Counted from the first letter of the stretch, positions 14,391-23,204 are shown. The stretch is 31,588 nt of DNA from Bacteroidales bacterium H4 (GCA_001701165.1 DAAP01000018.1:1-31588), one strand, 5' to 3'. Made by a program: numbers and translations. The notes: generated from the sequence alone by a model not told the origin.

Positions 14391-17138
14391 TCAGGCCTTT
14401 TTCCCGACATAGTCCGTAGGAGTAGTTTCTGTAATTTCTTTGAAGACACGAGCAAAGTGCGAATAGTCGGCAAAACCGCAATCAATGGCCACATTTTTCA
14501 GTGGTGTTCCCGGGGATTTGTCGAGCAACTCACACGCATATTGGATTTTGGCGTAGCGTATGAATGATACCGGTGTTTGGCCGAGTATGGAAGTGATTTT
14601 ACGGTGCATTTGGCGTGTATTGATACCCATATGAGAGGCCAAAGAAGTAACGGAGACGTCATTGCCTTTGGTAAGCATGTTTCGGATGGATTCGGTGGCT
14701 TGTTTGAGAAATTGGTCGGAAGTGGTGTTCTCGGTCACGGTTTTACTGTGTCCTGGTGTCGTTATACGTAAAACTTGGGTAGCAAACTTGTCTCGGAGCA
14801 TGGCACGCTGCTCGAGCAGTTTATCCACGCGAGTGCATAATTCGTTGGCATTGAAAGGCTTGGCGAGGTATGCGTCCGCTCCGGCTTCCAGTCCGCGTAT
14901 TTTGTCAGCCTCGGTTATACGCGCAGTCACCATGATAATAGGTATATGGTTGACCAGACTGTCTTTGCGTATTTGTCGGCACACTTCGAGACCATCGATG
15001 CCGGGCATCATAACGTCCGTGATGATAATGTCGGGTATTATTTCGCGAGCCAATGTCAATCCTTGTTGTCCATTTTCGGCGCGATGTATCGTGTAGGTGT
15101 CGGTGAGTTGCGAGCATATATATTCGGCTACGTCGTTATTGTCTTCGATGACCAGTACGTGCTTGCGTTTGTCGTCTGCCGGCTCATCTTCAATAGAACT
15201 TGGAATGTCCGGTATGGCTGTCGGTATCGATGATGGTACTGATGCATCATCTTCGGAGAACGGTTTGGCGGTGTTGTGGATGGGAACGGTAATATGGAAT
15301 GTAGTTCCGTGCCCATGTCTGCTGGACACTTCTATGGTGCCGTCTACGGCATCGATAATCTGGCGTACCAAAGCCAGGCCGATGCCTGTGCCGGATGTGC
15401 TGTCGTCGCTGTAGAAAGGTTTGAAAATGTGTGGAAGTTTGTCTTCGGGTATTCCGCTTCCGGTGTCGGCGAAAGTTATGTCAAGCATTGTGTCAGCTTT
15501 CTTCATGCGGATTGTTATAGTACCACCATTGGGGGTGAATTTCAGCGCGTTGGACATCAGGTTGGAGAATAATTTATTCACATAGTCCGGCACAAAGTCC
15601 ATTTCGATGCCTTGAGCCGGGGTGTCCATCTTAATGGCAATGTTTCGACCGGCTGCGTACTCGCGGCTGCATTCGACGAGCATTGATACTTGAGCGACGA
15701 TGTTTCCATGGCGCCAGTCGGGATCGCCAATCTCGGACTTTATGCGTGAGATGTCAAGCAATTGCGTGATAAGCGTCAGTAGTCGGTCGCCGTTGCGCTG
15801 TATTGTTTGGGCCTTGTGCCGTATCTCCGGATTGCATTCGGAGTCATCTGCTATTCCCTTGCTTAGACCGAGAATAACGGTGAGAGGCGTTCTAAACTCA
15901 TGGGTGATGTTTGTAAAGAAACTTTCGCGCATTCGACTTGCCTCGCGGAGTACTCTGTGGCTGTGTGCGCGTACTCGTGCACTATAATACATAAGACCTA
16001 CGGCCAGCATCAGCAGTATTACGATGACTATCAGTATTCCGTAACCGATATATTTGGCCGAGCGTTCGTCTCGCAACTCTTTTTGGGCAAGATCTACGCG
16101 TTGCTGTTGGCGTCCTCGTTCGATGGTGATACCGATGTTGTGTATGCGGTTGCTCTTTTCCATGTCTACAACGCTGTCTTGTAGCGTTGTGGACAAGACG
16201 TGATGTTTCAGAGCTTCGCGATATTGTCCTTCGCGGCTATACATCCTATAATATAAATTGTGTATGGACGCAAGATGCTCTATGGACTTGATGCTGTCTG
16301 CTGTGGCCATGGCTCTGGCCAGTAATGTCGCAGCTTGCGAGTCGTTGTCTCTGTCTATATATATGGAAGCCAAAGCCAGTAGCGGTTCCAGCGAATGCCA
16401 TTTGTCTTCCGATGCCTCCATAATACGGTATGCCTCCGAGTATTCGCGTAGAGCATTATCGTATTGGTGGCGTTTCTCGTATATGTTGCCGAAGTATGTG
16501 TGACACAATGCGATACCGAGGTCGTTGTTGTCGGCGCGGTTCAAATCCATCGACTTGCGGTAGTACTGCATAGCCTTATCGTCATCTCCTCGGGCGTTGT
16601 ATATTGCACCCAGATTTGCGTAATTTATGGCCTGTCCGGTATTGCTACCGAGGGCGTGTTCGCCGGCCAAAGCAAGGCGGAAGGCGCTATCCGCACGTTC
16701 GTAATTACGGATGCTGAGGTATATGTTGCCGAGTCCGTTGAGTGATACCACGCGATTCTTGCGCATTGCATAAGCTGTATCCGAAGACTCTTCGCACAGG
16801 CGGTATGCGTTGTAGTGGTATTCTTGAGCCACATCGTATATACCCATGCGGCGGTAGTCGGTGCCTATATTGTTAAGTGCTTGTATCCATTCGGCTGTGT
16901 CGCCTATGGCTTTTGCCAGTTTGAGGCCTTCGCTATGCAGGCGCAAAGCCTCGCCAAAGCGGCTTTGGTTGCGCATGTTCTTTCCGCGTTGGCGCAAGGA
17001 CACGATGGTATCGCGCAGCGCCTTGGCCTCTGTCTCGTCACTCCCGCTTCCCGAACAAGCGGTTAAAGGACCGAAAACTATCGCCAAGGCAAGGGTGGCA
17101 AGTGTCGTGGAACTCTTAAAAAATGTATATAGGATCAT
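14391..17138 (-). CDS. Hybrid two-component regulator: TPR sensor, histidine kinase, receiver, AraC-type DNA-binding domain
   Basis: I take the ATG at 17138 (915 residues), because a promoter overlaps an upstream in-frame ATG at 17234 and this start opens with a signal peptide (hydrophobic 11-24, lipobox-like LTAC, Cys28). In order: tetratricopeptide repeats (about 58-313), a short coiled coil, a membrane helix (about 366-385), HisKA with phospho-His413 in THEFRTPL, HATPase (N box NLMSNALKF, G box DTGSGIPE, GTGIGLAL; about 515-620), a receiver with phospho-Asp708 in IIITDVMMPG, and an AraC-type double HTH (about 808-910). The protein thus senses outside the cytoplasm through TPRs and controls transcription directly. 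Unlike many such regulators it has no SusCD or glycanase genes beside it; the FadL-like gene is the nearest candidate target. Confidence 0.94.
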   Translation of the reverse strand: MILYTFFKSSTTLATLALAIVFGPLTACSGSGSDETEAKALRDTIVSLRQRGKNMRNQSRFGEALRLHSEGLKLAKAIGDTAEWIQALNNIGTDYRRMGIYDVAQEYHYNAYRLCEESSDTAYAMRKNRVVSLNGLGNIYLSIRNYERADSAFRLALAGEHALGSNTGQAINYANLGAIYNARGDDDKAMQYYRKSMDLNRADNNDLGIALCHTYFGNIYEKRHQYDNALREYSEAYRIMEASEDKWHSLEPLLALASIYIDRDNDSQAATLLARAMATADSIKSIEHLASIHNLYYRMYSREGQYREALKHHVLSTTLQDSVVDMEKSNRIHNIGITIERGRQQQRVDLAQKELRDERSAKYIGYGILIVIVILLMLAVGLMYYSARVRAHSHRVLREASRMRESFFTNITHEFRTPLTVILGLSKGIADDSECNPEIRHKAQTIQRNGDRLLTLITQLLDISRIKSEIGDPDWRHGNIVAQVSMLVECSREYAAGRNIAIKMDTPAQGIEMDFVPDYVNKLFSNLMSNALKFTPNGGTITIRMKKADTMLDITFADTGSGIPEDKLPHIFKPFYSDDSTSGTGIGLALVRQIIDAVDGTIEVSSRHGHGTTFHITVPIHNTAKPFSEDDASVPSSIPTAIPDIPSSIEDEPADDKRKHVLVIEDNNDVAEYICSQLTDTYTIHRAENGQQGLTLAREIIPDIIITDVMMPGIDGLEVCRQIRKDSLVNHIPIIMVTARITEADKIRGLEAGADAYLAKPFNANELCTRVDKLLEQRAMLRDKFATQVLRITTPGHSKTVTENTTSDQFLKQATESIRNMLTKGNDVSVTSLASHMGINTRQMHRKITSILGQTPVSFIRYAKIQYACELLDKSPGTPLKNVAIDCGFADYSHFARVFKEITETTPTDYVGKKA

Positions 17139-17202
17139 GTCTGTGTCGTCGGTAAGTCGTTGGTTGCAATATGCGGTTGAATGTGCACAATCGATGATTG
17201 CG

Positions 17203-17219
17203 AGGTGGGCCTGCCACCT
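17203..17219 (-). other. Leader hairpin of the hybrid regulator mRNA
   Basis: A 6-bp stem AGGTGG/CCACCT with a 5-nt loop lies within the first bases of the predicted transcript. No T-run follows. It could stabilise the 5' end. Confidence 0.35.
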
Positions 17220-17231
17220 TTTTTGGACGTA

Positions 17232-17263
17232 CAAATTTACAAATTTTTAGAAAGGTTAGCAAA
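17232..17263 (-). promoter_or_regulatory. Promoter of the hybrid regulator gene
   Basis: TTTG (17263-17260), a 20-nt spacer and TAAATTTG (17239-17232) on the minus strand match the consensus exactly. Start near 17225, leader about 87 nt to the chosen ATG. Confidence 0.75.
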
Positions 17264-17714
17264 TCAATCGAATGTTTTTGGGGCTGCAGAATGTATAATG
17301 GTAATGCGATATCATGTATATGGCTAATTTAATTGTTTAAATCGGATACGTTTTGTCTGGTTTAGACATGTGATTTTAGGTCTTTTGCGTCGCGCAATGT
17401 CCGAAATATTCCTTAATACGGCTTTATGATGTGCTAAAATTTGCAAATAGGAAACAAAGCAGCCAGGACTTCAAAAATATTCGCGCAGGTCGACATCTAC
17501 TCGGCTAAATGTTTGCCAAGATAACAGGCGATTAATACTTGGGAACCATGCCGGATACATGTGTGCGAGGTTTTCTTCATGTCCTCATCGCTTATTCGTT
17601 CATGCCTGAATTTGTACGGCCTCCCCCCCTACTGAGGAAGAGTGGAAAATTATGCCGTTGCGCTTCTTATCTGAAATTTTCTTATTTTTTTTCAAAACAA
17701 ATATGCTTTTACGC
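17264..17714. other. Intergenic region with no recognised gene
   Basis: About 450 bp between the divergent regulator promoter and the tRNA promoter. It is AT-rich, has a C7 run at about 17622-17629, and contains only short reading frames without family resemblance or good starts. I see no repeat, structured RNA or mobile-element end that I can support. Confidence 0.5.
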
Positions 17715-17744
17715 TTGCGGTTTCAATAAAAATAGCTAACTTTG
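17715..17744 (+). promoter_or_regulatory. Promoter of the CAT-anticodon tRNA
   Basis: TTGC (17715-17718), an 18-nt spacer and TAACTTTG (17737-17744). The -7 box is identical to that of tRNA-Ser and of the candidate small RNA. Start near 17751 gives a leader of about 45 nt. Confidence 0.68.
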
Positions 17745-17795
17745 CATTCACAAAACGGGTATATCGCTTGTATGGAGCGGTAATTACATACCGAA

Positions 17796-17869
17796 GGTCC
17801 TTTAGCTCAGTTGGTTAGAGCACCTGACTCATAATCAGGGAGTCGTAGGTTCAAGCCCTACAAGGACCA
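17796..17869 (+). tRNA. tRNA with CAT anticodon (Met or lysidine-type Ile2)
   Basis: 74 nt cloverleaf: acceptor GGTCCTT/AAGGACC with discriminator A; D arm GCTC...GAGC; anticodon arm CCTGA-CTCATAA-TCAGG with anticodon CAT; T arm GTAGG-TTCAAGC-CCTAC. CCA is not encoded. It is not the initiator (the acceptor begins with a normal G-C pair and the anticodon stem lacks the three G-C pairs). Elongator Met and TilS-modified Ile2 cannot be separated by eye; the GACTCATAATC core resembles Ile2 slightly more. Confidence 0.93.
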
Positions 17870-17881
17870 CATAGATTGAAA

Positions 17882-17930
17882 GGGATTACAGTACAGCGTT
17901 TTAGACGTTGGATGTAATTCCTTCTTTTTG
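17882..17930 (+). terminator. Intrinsic terminator of the CAT tRNA
   Basis: GGGATTACA pairs with TGTAATTCC (9 bp, one G-U), around a 22-nt loop, followed by TTCTTTTT. It starts about a dozen bases after the tRNA. Confidence 0.75.
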
Positions 17931-18015
17931 TGCTTGTGGAGCGGAAAGCCGGGGTAATTCGGGGTCAAGCCGAAATTCGGACGGCTTCGGGAAGGAGGAT
18001 GAGAATGAATGTTAG

Positions 18016-18204
18016 ATAGATGCTATATTGGGGAAGTCGCCTGATAAGCGGACAGAGGCTGAGAAAGCGGTAGTTGAGCGGTATCTGGATGAGCTTTATC
18101 CTGATAGGAGAGAAAGCAACGAGAATGATAGGAGCACCGGGAATGCCGAGAACACCGGAGGCGTTTTCGGTTATTTTGTCGGATGGCGTTGGTCGTGGGG
18201 ATAG
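18016..18204 (+). other. Start-less 62-codon open stretch beside the tRNA (possible gene remnant)
   Basis: Between the tRNA terminator and miaA lies about 310 bp with no proper gene. In it, one plus-strand frame stays open for 62 codons and encodes a strongly charged, protein-like stretch including TEAEKAVVERYLDELYPDRRE. There is no ATG (a TTG is at 18028) and a stop directly precedes it. It may be the 3' tail of a decayed gene or element next to a tRNA, or chance. Confidence 0.2.
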
Positions 18205-18244
18205 TGAAAGGGAATGGGTGGTTGTGCGGCTATGATTGCCGGTG

Positions 18245-19207
18245 TCAGGTGGCGGTGGGAATTGTGGTGTCGGGGAGGTGATGGAGGATTTGGGTGAGGG
18301 GGGAGATGGGGGATTGGGCATCGAGTGGGGTGACGTCGAAGGCGGCACGGGCCAGCCAGGTGAGTTGTTTTTTTGCGTATACGCGGGTGTTTTTGGCGAT
18401 GCGAGCTATGGCGGTGGTGCGGTCGAGCGTTCCGTCGAAGTGATTGAACCATTCTTTGAAGCCGACGGTGTTGAGGGCATTGAGGTGTCGCAAGGGGTAC
18501 ATGCGTTGTGCTTCTTGTTCCATGCCGTCGGCTACCATTTGGAGGACACGTGCGTTGATGCGATCGAAGAGTTGAGGTCGTGGCATGGTGAGGGCGAATG
18601 TAACGGCGTGCAGCTCCGGGGCGGTGGGGCGTCCGGTGAGGTGGCTGCTGTAAGGGCGTCCGGCTTGGAGGCTGACTTCGATGGCGTGTATTATGCGGCG
18701 TGTATTGGCCGGGTCTACGGTGGCTCGGTATTGCGGGTCGAGAGTGGCGAGGAGTTCGAGCAGGTGTTGCAGTCCGTGTCGGTGGTATAGGTCGAGTACG
18801 TATGTGCGTGTGTCTTCGGTGATGGTGGGCATGTCGTCGATGCCGTGCAGCAGTGCGTGTAGGTACATCATGCTGCCTCCGCAGATGATGACGTAGGGGC
18901 TGTTTTGCCATAGTCGCGGTAGCAGCGTGTGTACGTCTTGAACGAATTGGGCGGCGCTGTATGTGGCGTCTATGGGTAGTGTGCCTACGAGGTGGTGTGG
19001 TATTGCGGCGAGTTGGTCCGGGGTTGGTGCGGCTGTGGTAATGGGAATGTCGCGATAAATCTGGCGCGAGTCTGCGCTGATGATATGGCAGTGCAGGTGT
19101 CGCGCCAGTTCTATAGCGAGTGATGTTTTGCCGCTTCCGGTGGCACCGGTGATAATGATGGCGGTGCCACCGGGACGGGCGTATGTATCAGCGATGGTTT
19201 TGTGCAA
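18245..19207 (-). CDS. miaA: tRNA dimethylallyltransferase MiaA
   Basis: 320 residues. The P-loop GATGSGKTS (21-29) is followed by ISADSRQIYRDIPITTAAPT, the DSRQ substrate-binding motif of the family, then HHLVG, and CGGSMMYLHALLHGID, the usual GG(T/S)xxY element. A KKQLTWLAR stretch near the end matches the tRNA-recognition part. MiaA transfers a dimethylallyl group to A37 of tRNAs reading UNN codons. Its start lies inside the 3' end of pepT (20-bp overlap); no other ATG is available before the P-loop. The motif DIPITTAAPT differs from the common DIGTAKPT, as in a paralogue type seen in Bacteroidetes, so a second miaA elsewhere in the genome is plausible. Confidence 0.93.
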   Translation of the reverse strand: MHKTIADTYARPGGTAIIITGATGSGKTSLAIELARHLHCHIISADSRQIYRDIPITTAAPTPDQLAAIPHHLVGTLPIDATYSAAQFVQDVHTLLPRLWQNSPYVIICGGSMMYLHALLHGIDDMPTITEDTRTYVLDLYHRHGLQHLLELLATLDPQYRATVDPANTRRIIHAIEVSLQAGRPYSSHLTGRPTAPELHAVTFALTMPRPQLFDRINARVLQMVADGMEQEAQRMYPLRHLNALNTVGFKEWFNHFDGTLDRTTAIARIAKNTRVYAKKQLTWLARAAFDVTPLDAQSPISPLTQILHHLPDTTIPTAT

Positions 19208-20417
19208 CGATACGGGCTATTTGGACGATGACTTCTGTGGCTTTTTCCATGGAGGGGATAGGTATGTATTCGTAGCGTCCGTGGAAGTTGAGGCCGCCGG
19301 CAAATATGTTGGGGCATGGCAGGCCTTTGAATGAGAGTTGTGCTCCGTCTGTGCCGCCGCGTATGGGTACTACTTTGGGCGTGACGCCGCTGTCTCGCAT
19401 GGCTTGTTCGGCTGTGTCGATGATGTGCATCAGCGGTTCGATTTTTTCGCGCATGTTGTAGTACTGGTCTTTGATTTCGATGGCGCAGCAGTCGGGAAAT
19501 TCGTGGTTGATTTTGCGTGCGAGGTGTTCCATCTCTTTTTTGCGGCGTTCGAAGCGGTCGCGGTCGTGGTCTCGTATGATGTATGTGAGCACTGTTTTTT
19601 CGACGGTTCCTTCCATGCCTATGAGGTGGTAGAATCCTTCGTATCCTTCGGTGTGTTCGGGGGTTTCCCATCGTGGAAGCATGATGACAAACTGGTTGGC
19701 TATGCGCATCGAGTTTATCATTTTGTGTTTGGCGTATCCCGGGTGTACGTTGCGTCCGGTGAAGGTGACGCGTGCGACTGCGGCGTTGAAGTTTTCGTAT
19801 TCGAGTTCGCCTATTTCGCCTCCGTCCATGGTGTATGCCCAGTCGGCACCGAAGAGTTGGACATCGAATTTGTGTGCGCCTTGGCCGATTTCTTCGTCGG
19901 GGTTGAAGGCTATGCGTATTTTGCCGTGTTTGATTTCGGGGTGTTGTTGGAGGTGGTCTACGGCGGAGATGATTTCGGCTATACCTGCTTTGTCGTCTGC
20001 GCCGAGCAGGGTATTGCCATCGGTGACGATGAGTGCCTGTCCTTTGTAGTTGAGCAGTTCGGGAAAGTCGTTGGGCGACAGTGTAATGCCTGTATGCTTG
20101 TTGAGCAGTATGTCGCCGCCGTCATAGTTTTCGACGATGCGTGGGGTAACATTGTGTCCGCTCATGTCGGGTGATGTGTCGAGGTGTGCGATAAATCCGA
20201 TGGTGGGAATGCCTTCGGCATCGGTGTTTGCCGGCAGTGTCGCCATGAGGTACCCGTTGTCATCGAGGGTGATGTCGTCGAGTCCCATTTGGCGGAGTTC
20301 GTCGGCGAGATATTTGGCGAAGGTCATTTGCCCGGGTGTGGAGGGCGTCATGTTGGTGAGTTCATCGCTCTGGGTGTCGTATTTGACGTACCGCAGGAAT
20401 CTGTCTACTACGTTCAT
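19188..20417 (-). CDS. pepT: Peptidase T (tripeptide aminopeptidase)
   Basis: 409 residues, the standard length for PepT of the M20 metallopeptidases. Zinc-site residues are visible: His78 and Asp80 in AHLDTSPD, Asp141 in LGADDKAG, catalytic/ligand Glu175-Glu176 in NPDEEIGQG, an Asp in MDGGEIGELEYE, and the last His in GGLNFHGRYEY. The enzyme removes the N-terminal residue from tripeptides in the cytosol. It lies 40 nt after the GH13 gene and overlaps miaA by 20 bp, so these are probably co-transcribed. Confidence 0.97.
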   Translation of the reverse strand: MNVVDRFLRYVKYDTQSDELTNMTPSTPGQMTFAKYLADELRQMGLDDITLDDNGYLMATLPANTDAEGIPTIGFIAHLDTSPDMSGHNVTPRIVENYDGGDILLNKHTGITLSPNDFPELLNYKGQALIVTDGNTLLGADDKAGIAEIISAVDHLQQHPEIKHGKIRIAFNPDEEIGQGAHKFDVQLFGADWAYTMDGGEIGELEYENFNAAVARVTFTGRNVHPGYAKHKMINSMRIANQFVIMLPRWETPEHTEGYEGFYHLIGMEGTVEKTVLTYIIRDHDRDRFERRKKEMEHLARKINHEFPDCCAIEIKDQYYNMREKIEPLMHIIDTAEQAMRDSGVTPKVVPIRGGTDGAQLSFKGLPCPNIFAGGLNFHGRYEYIPIPSMEKATEVIVQIARIVAQNHR

Positions 20418-20457
20418 GGTGATGTGTATTTGTTGTAGTGCTTTTGTGTATGTTTGC

Positions 20458-21942
20458 TTATTTCTTGTGGTGCTTGACGTGTGAAGGTGTCAATACCTTG
20501 ATTTCGGGGCGCCAGGCGTCTACGTCGATGTATGTGCCTTCTATGGGAACTGAGGCGTTTTTGTCGCTGAAGACTATGGCTACGCGGTTGCCTGTCTTGA
20601 TGTCTGTTTTGTCAACGATGAGTACATCGGCTCCATCAATGTTGTGGTGGTGAAATGTGGGGATTCCGCGCCACATGGCGGGATTTTGGCGTCGCAGGTT
20701 CATGACGTTGAAGGTGTATTGCATAAGTTGGCGCTGTTGGTCGTCGAGGGGGACGATGTGTCCGGATGTGCGCGAGACGTTGTCTTTTTGCCATCCGTGG
20801 TTGTCGACTGCGCGGTCGCCGAATTCGTCGCCGTAGTATAGTGTTATGGGTCCGTTATATGCGGCGAGTATCGCCATGCGTGTCATTTGTTTTTCGATGT
20901 ATAGTGGCTCGGCGGGGTTGAGGTGGTCGGCCAGGCGGTATCCGTCGTGGTTGGTGACAAACAGGTTGGGCAGCATGGTGTCGTCCTTGTATCCGCGTTG
21001 GCGTGGGGTGCTGAGCACGTATATTATATCGTCCCAGTTGTCAAGTCCTTCGCTTTCGATGTCTTGCATGGGGCCGGAAATACGTTCTTTTCCGTCGAAG
21101 TCGAAGGCGCTGATGAGTCCGTGGTCACTGTATACGCCGGCGTTGATGGCGTTTGCGTCACCCCAGTCTTCGCCTACCATGTATGCGAGTGTGCCCCAGC
21201 GCTTGCCTTGTGCAGCGCGATGGTCGGCAAGGTCTTGTACGGCTTGGCGTATTTCGCGCCAGTAGTTGTGTCCGTTTTGTACGACTTGGTATGCCTGGTC
21301 GAGGCGCCATCCGTCGATGTCGTAGTTGTCTATCCACCAGGTGGCCACTTCGCGAAAGTAAGGCAGGGAGGCGGGGTAGGCGACATTGCCCGAGGGTATG
21401 GTGTCGCGCACGTTGGCGCTGGGTGTGCTGTCTATGGTGTATCCCGAGGGTGAGGGTGTGGTGACTCCGCCGTGGTGCCCGAAGACGCCGTCAAGGATGA
21501 CGTAGAGGCCGCGTGCATGGGCTTCGTCGATGAGGTGTCGCAGATCGTCCGGTGTGCCGAAATGGGGATCTATGGCGAAGTAGTCGTTGGCGAAGTATCC
21601 GGTGGACCGGAGTTTTTCGCCGCCTTTGGCTTTTGAGCTGTCAAATATGGGGGTGAGCCAAATGGCATTGGCGCCGATGGAGGCTATGTGGTCGAGGGCG
21701 GCGGTGACGCCGGCAATATTGCCGTCTTTGCGGTTGTTGTCGGGCCCCCACATGGCGGTGTATCCCGGGGTGGTGGCGGTGGTATCGCGGTTGAAGGATG
21801 CTACCATAACTTGGTATATTGTCAGCGACTGTTGGTCTTCGTAGCGTTTTGGCAGCCGTGGTTGACGAGCGGCGTAGGCAGCGATGAGTATCGTGGCGAG
21901 TGCCAGTGTGATGGCTGTAAGTATGGTGCGGGTGTATGTCAT
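20458..21942 (-). CDS. GH13 alpha-amylase-family glycoside hydrolase, membrane-anchored or exported
   Basis: 494 residues. An N-terminal hydrophobic segment (6-24) is a signal peptide or anchor. The (beta/alpha)8 barrel carries the GH13 conserved regions: region I DGVFGHHG (usual Asn replaced by Gly), nucleophile Asp215 in DGWRLD, acid/base Glu258 in VGEDWGD, transition-state Asp333 in VTNHDGYRLADH. A C-terminal all-beta domain ends the protein. It should cleave alpha-1,4 or alpha-1,6 glucans in the periplasm; exact specificity is not evident. It is not in a starch-utilisation locus: it sits between prfB and pepT, 108 nt after prfB, with no own promoter visible. Confidence 0.92.
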   Translation of the reverse strand: MTYTRTILTAITLALATILIAAYAARQPRLPKRYEDQQSLTIYQVMVASFNRDTTATTPGYTAMWGPDNNRKDGNIAGVTAALDHIASIGANAIWLTPIFDSSKAKGGEKLRSTGYFANDYFAIDPHFGTPDDLRHLIDEAHARGLYVILDGVFGHHGGVTTPSPSGYTIDSTPSANVRDTIPSGNVAYPASLPYFREVATWWIDNYDIDGWRLDQAYQVVQNGHNYWREIRQAVQDLADHRAAQGKRWGTLAYMVGEDWGDANAINAGVYSDHGLISAFDFDGKERISGPMQDIESEGLDNWDDIIYVLSTPRQRGYKDDTMLPNLFVTNHDGYRLADHLNPAEPLYIEKQMTRMAILAAYNGPITLYYGDEFGDRAVDNHGWQKDNVSRTSGHIVPLDDQQRQLMQYTFNVMNLRRQNPAMWRGIPTFHHHNIDGADVLIVDKTDIKTGNRVAIVFSDKNASVPIEGTYIDVDAWRPEIKVLTPSHVKHHKK

Positions 21943-22050
21943 GGCGAGGTAATTGTGTAATGGTGGTGCCTTGTGTGTCGTTGGCTATGGACCGGGGCAG
22001 CAGTAGTGATGGTGCCGGCGTTGCCGAGGGTGAAGCCAACGTGTGTATGT

Positions 22051-23166
22051 TTAGTCTTCATTGCCGGCAAATTGCATGAGATAGGCTTTGATAAAGTCAT
22101 CGAGGTCGCCGTCCATGACGGCGTTGACATCGGATGTTTGGTGTCCGGTGCGGTGGTCCTTGACGCGGCGGTCATCGAATACGTACGAGCGTATCTGGCT
22201 GCCCCATTCGATTTTCATCTTGCCGGCTTCAATCTTGGCCTGCTCCTGCATACGGTGTTGCAACTCTTTGTCGTATAGGATGGAACGCAGTTGGCGCATG
22301 GCGTTTTCCTTGTTTTTAGGCTGGTCGCGAGTCTCTGTGTTTTCGATGAGGATTTCTTCGTGCTCGCCTGTGTAGGGGTCTACGAATTGGTAGCGCAGTC
22401 GTACACCCGATTCTACTTTATTGACGTTCTGGCCGCCGGCGCCGCCGCTGCGGAAGGTGTCCCATGACACTGCGGCCGGGTCGACGCGTACTTCGATGGT
22501 GTCATCTACCAGCGGGGTAACGAAGACCGAGGCGAATGATGTCATGCGTTTGCCTTGGGCATTGTATGGTGAGACGCGCACCAGGCGGTGGACACCGTTT
22601 TCGCTCTTGAGAAATCCGTAGGCAAAGTCGCCTTCGACGTTGATGGTGCAGGATTTGATGCCGGCTTCATCGCCTTCGAGGATGTTGGCTATCGAGGTCT
22701 TGTAGCCGTGCTTCTCGCACCAGCGCAGGTACATACGCATCAGCATCTGTGCCCAGTCTTGACTCTCTGTGCCTCCGGCTCCGGAGTTGATTTTGAGTAC
22801 CACGCCGAGGCGGTCTTCTTCGCGGCGTAGCATGTTGCGTAGTTCGAGGTCTTCAATCTTGGTGGCTGCATCGGCGTACAGCCCGTCCAATTCGGCTTCG
22901 TCGACAAGGCCTTCTTTGGCGAAGTCCAGCCCGGTTTCGACCTCGCTGACGGCTTTGTCAACTTCATCGTAGCGTTCAATCCAGCCTTGTAAGTCCTTGA
23001 TTTTCTTCATCTGTACCTGCGCTTCCTTGGGGTGTTCCCAGAAGTCGGGAACGTGTGTGTGCAGTTCTTCTTCTTCGACTTGGATTTTCTTGCCGTCGAT
23101 GTCCAGGTAGTGTCGCAACGCATCGCGGCGTTGTCCCAGTTCTTTTATTTGGTCTTGTGTAATCAC
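22051..23166 (-). CDS. prfB: Peptide chain release factor 2
   Basis: 371 residues. The catalytic GGQ is at 244-246 (SGGAGGQNVNKVESG). The stop-codon recognition tripeptide, SPF in E. coli RF2, reads SPY here (199-201). The start codon is GTG: an in-frame stop lies 24 nt upstream of it and no ATG is available. The frame is continuous, with CTGGACATCGAC where E. coli prfB has its CTTTGA frameshift site, so the classic autoregulatory +1 frameshift is absent. RF2 releases peptides at UGA and UAA. A promoter lies about 30 nt upstream, and GH13, pepT and miaA follow on the same strand. Confidence 0.97.
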   Translation of the reverse strand: MITQDQIKELGQRRDALRHYLDIDGKKIQVEEEELHTHVPDFWEHPKEAQVQMKKIKDLQGWIERYDEVDKAVSEVETGLDFAKEGLVDEAELDGLYADAATKIEDLELRNMLRREEDRLGVVLKINSGAGGTESQDWAQMLMRMYLRWCEKHGYKTSIANILEGDEAGIKSCTINVEGDFAYGFLKSENGVHRLVRVSPYNAQGKRMTSFASVFVTPLVDDTIEVRVDPAAVSWDTFRSGGAGGQNVNKVESGVRLRYQFVDPYTGEHEEILIENTETRDQPKNKENAMRQLRSILYDKELQHRMQEQAKIEAGKMKIEWGSQIRSYVFDDRRVKDHRTGHQTSDVNAVMDGDLDDFIKAYLMQFAGNED

Positions 23167-23196
23167 TTTCAGTGTCTTGTTAGTCTAAATATAGTG

Positions 23197-23204
23197 CAAA
23201 GTTA
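23197..23204 (-). promoter_or_regulatory. -7 box of the prfB promoter
   Basis: TAACTTTG on the minus strand, with a weaker upstream element (TTAG about 21 nt before). Start near 23190 gives a leader of about 24 nt to the GTG codon. It comes after the terminator of the upstream candidate small RNA, so prfB should be transcribed on its own. Confidence 0.6.

Noticed and set aside
14391..17234. The longer version of the hybrid regulator starting at the ATG at 17234
   Set aside because: That ATG coincides with the -7 box of the promoter, upstream of the expected transcript start, and would bury the signal peptide.
17539..17739. A plus-strand 66-codon frame before the CAT tRNA
   Set aside because: Runs into the tRNA promoter, shows no family features, and is rich in residues typical of random AT-rich reading.
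18171..18911. A 246-codon minus-strand frame inside miaA
   Set aside because: Composition is dominated by R, H, P and T, as expected of an out-of-frame reading of GC-rich miaA; the miaA frame carries all the motifs.
19338..20174. A 278-codon plus-strand frame opposite pepT
   Set aside because: Antisense shadow rich in V, F, G and D; pepT on the other strand has a complete zinc site.
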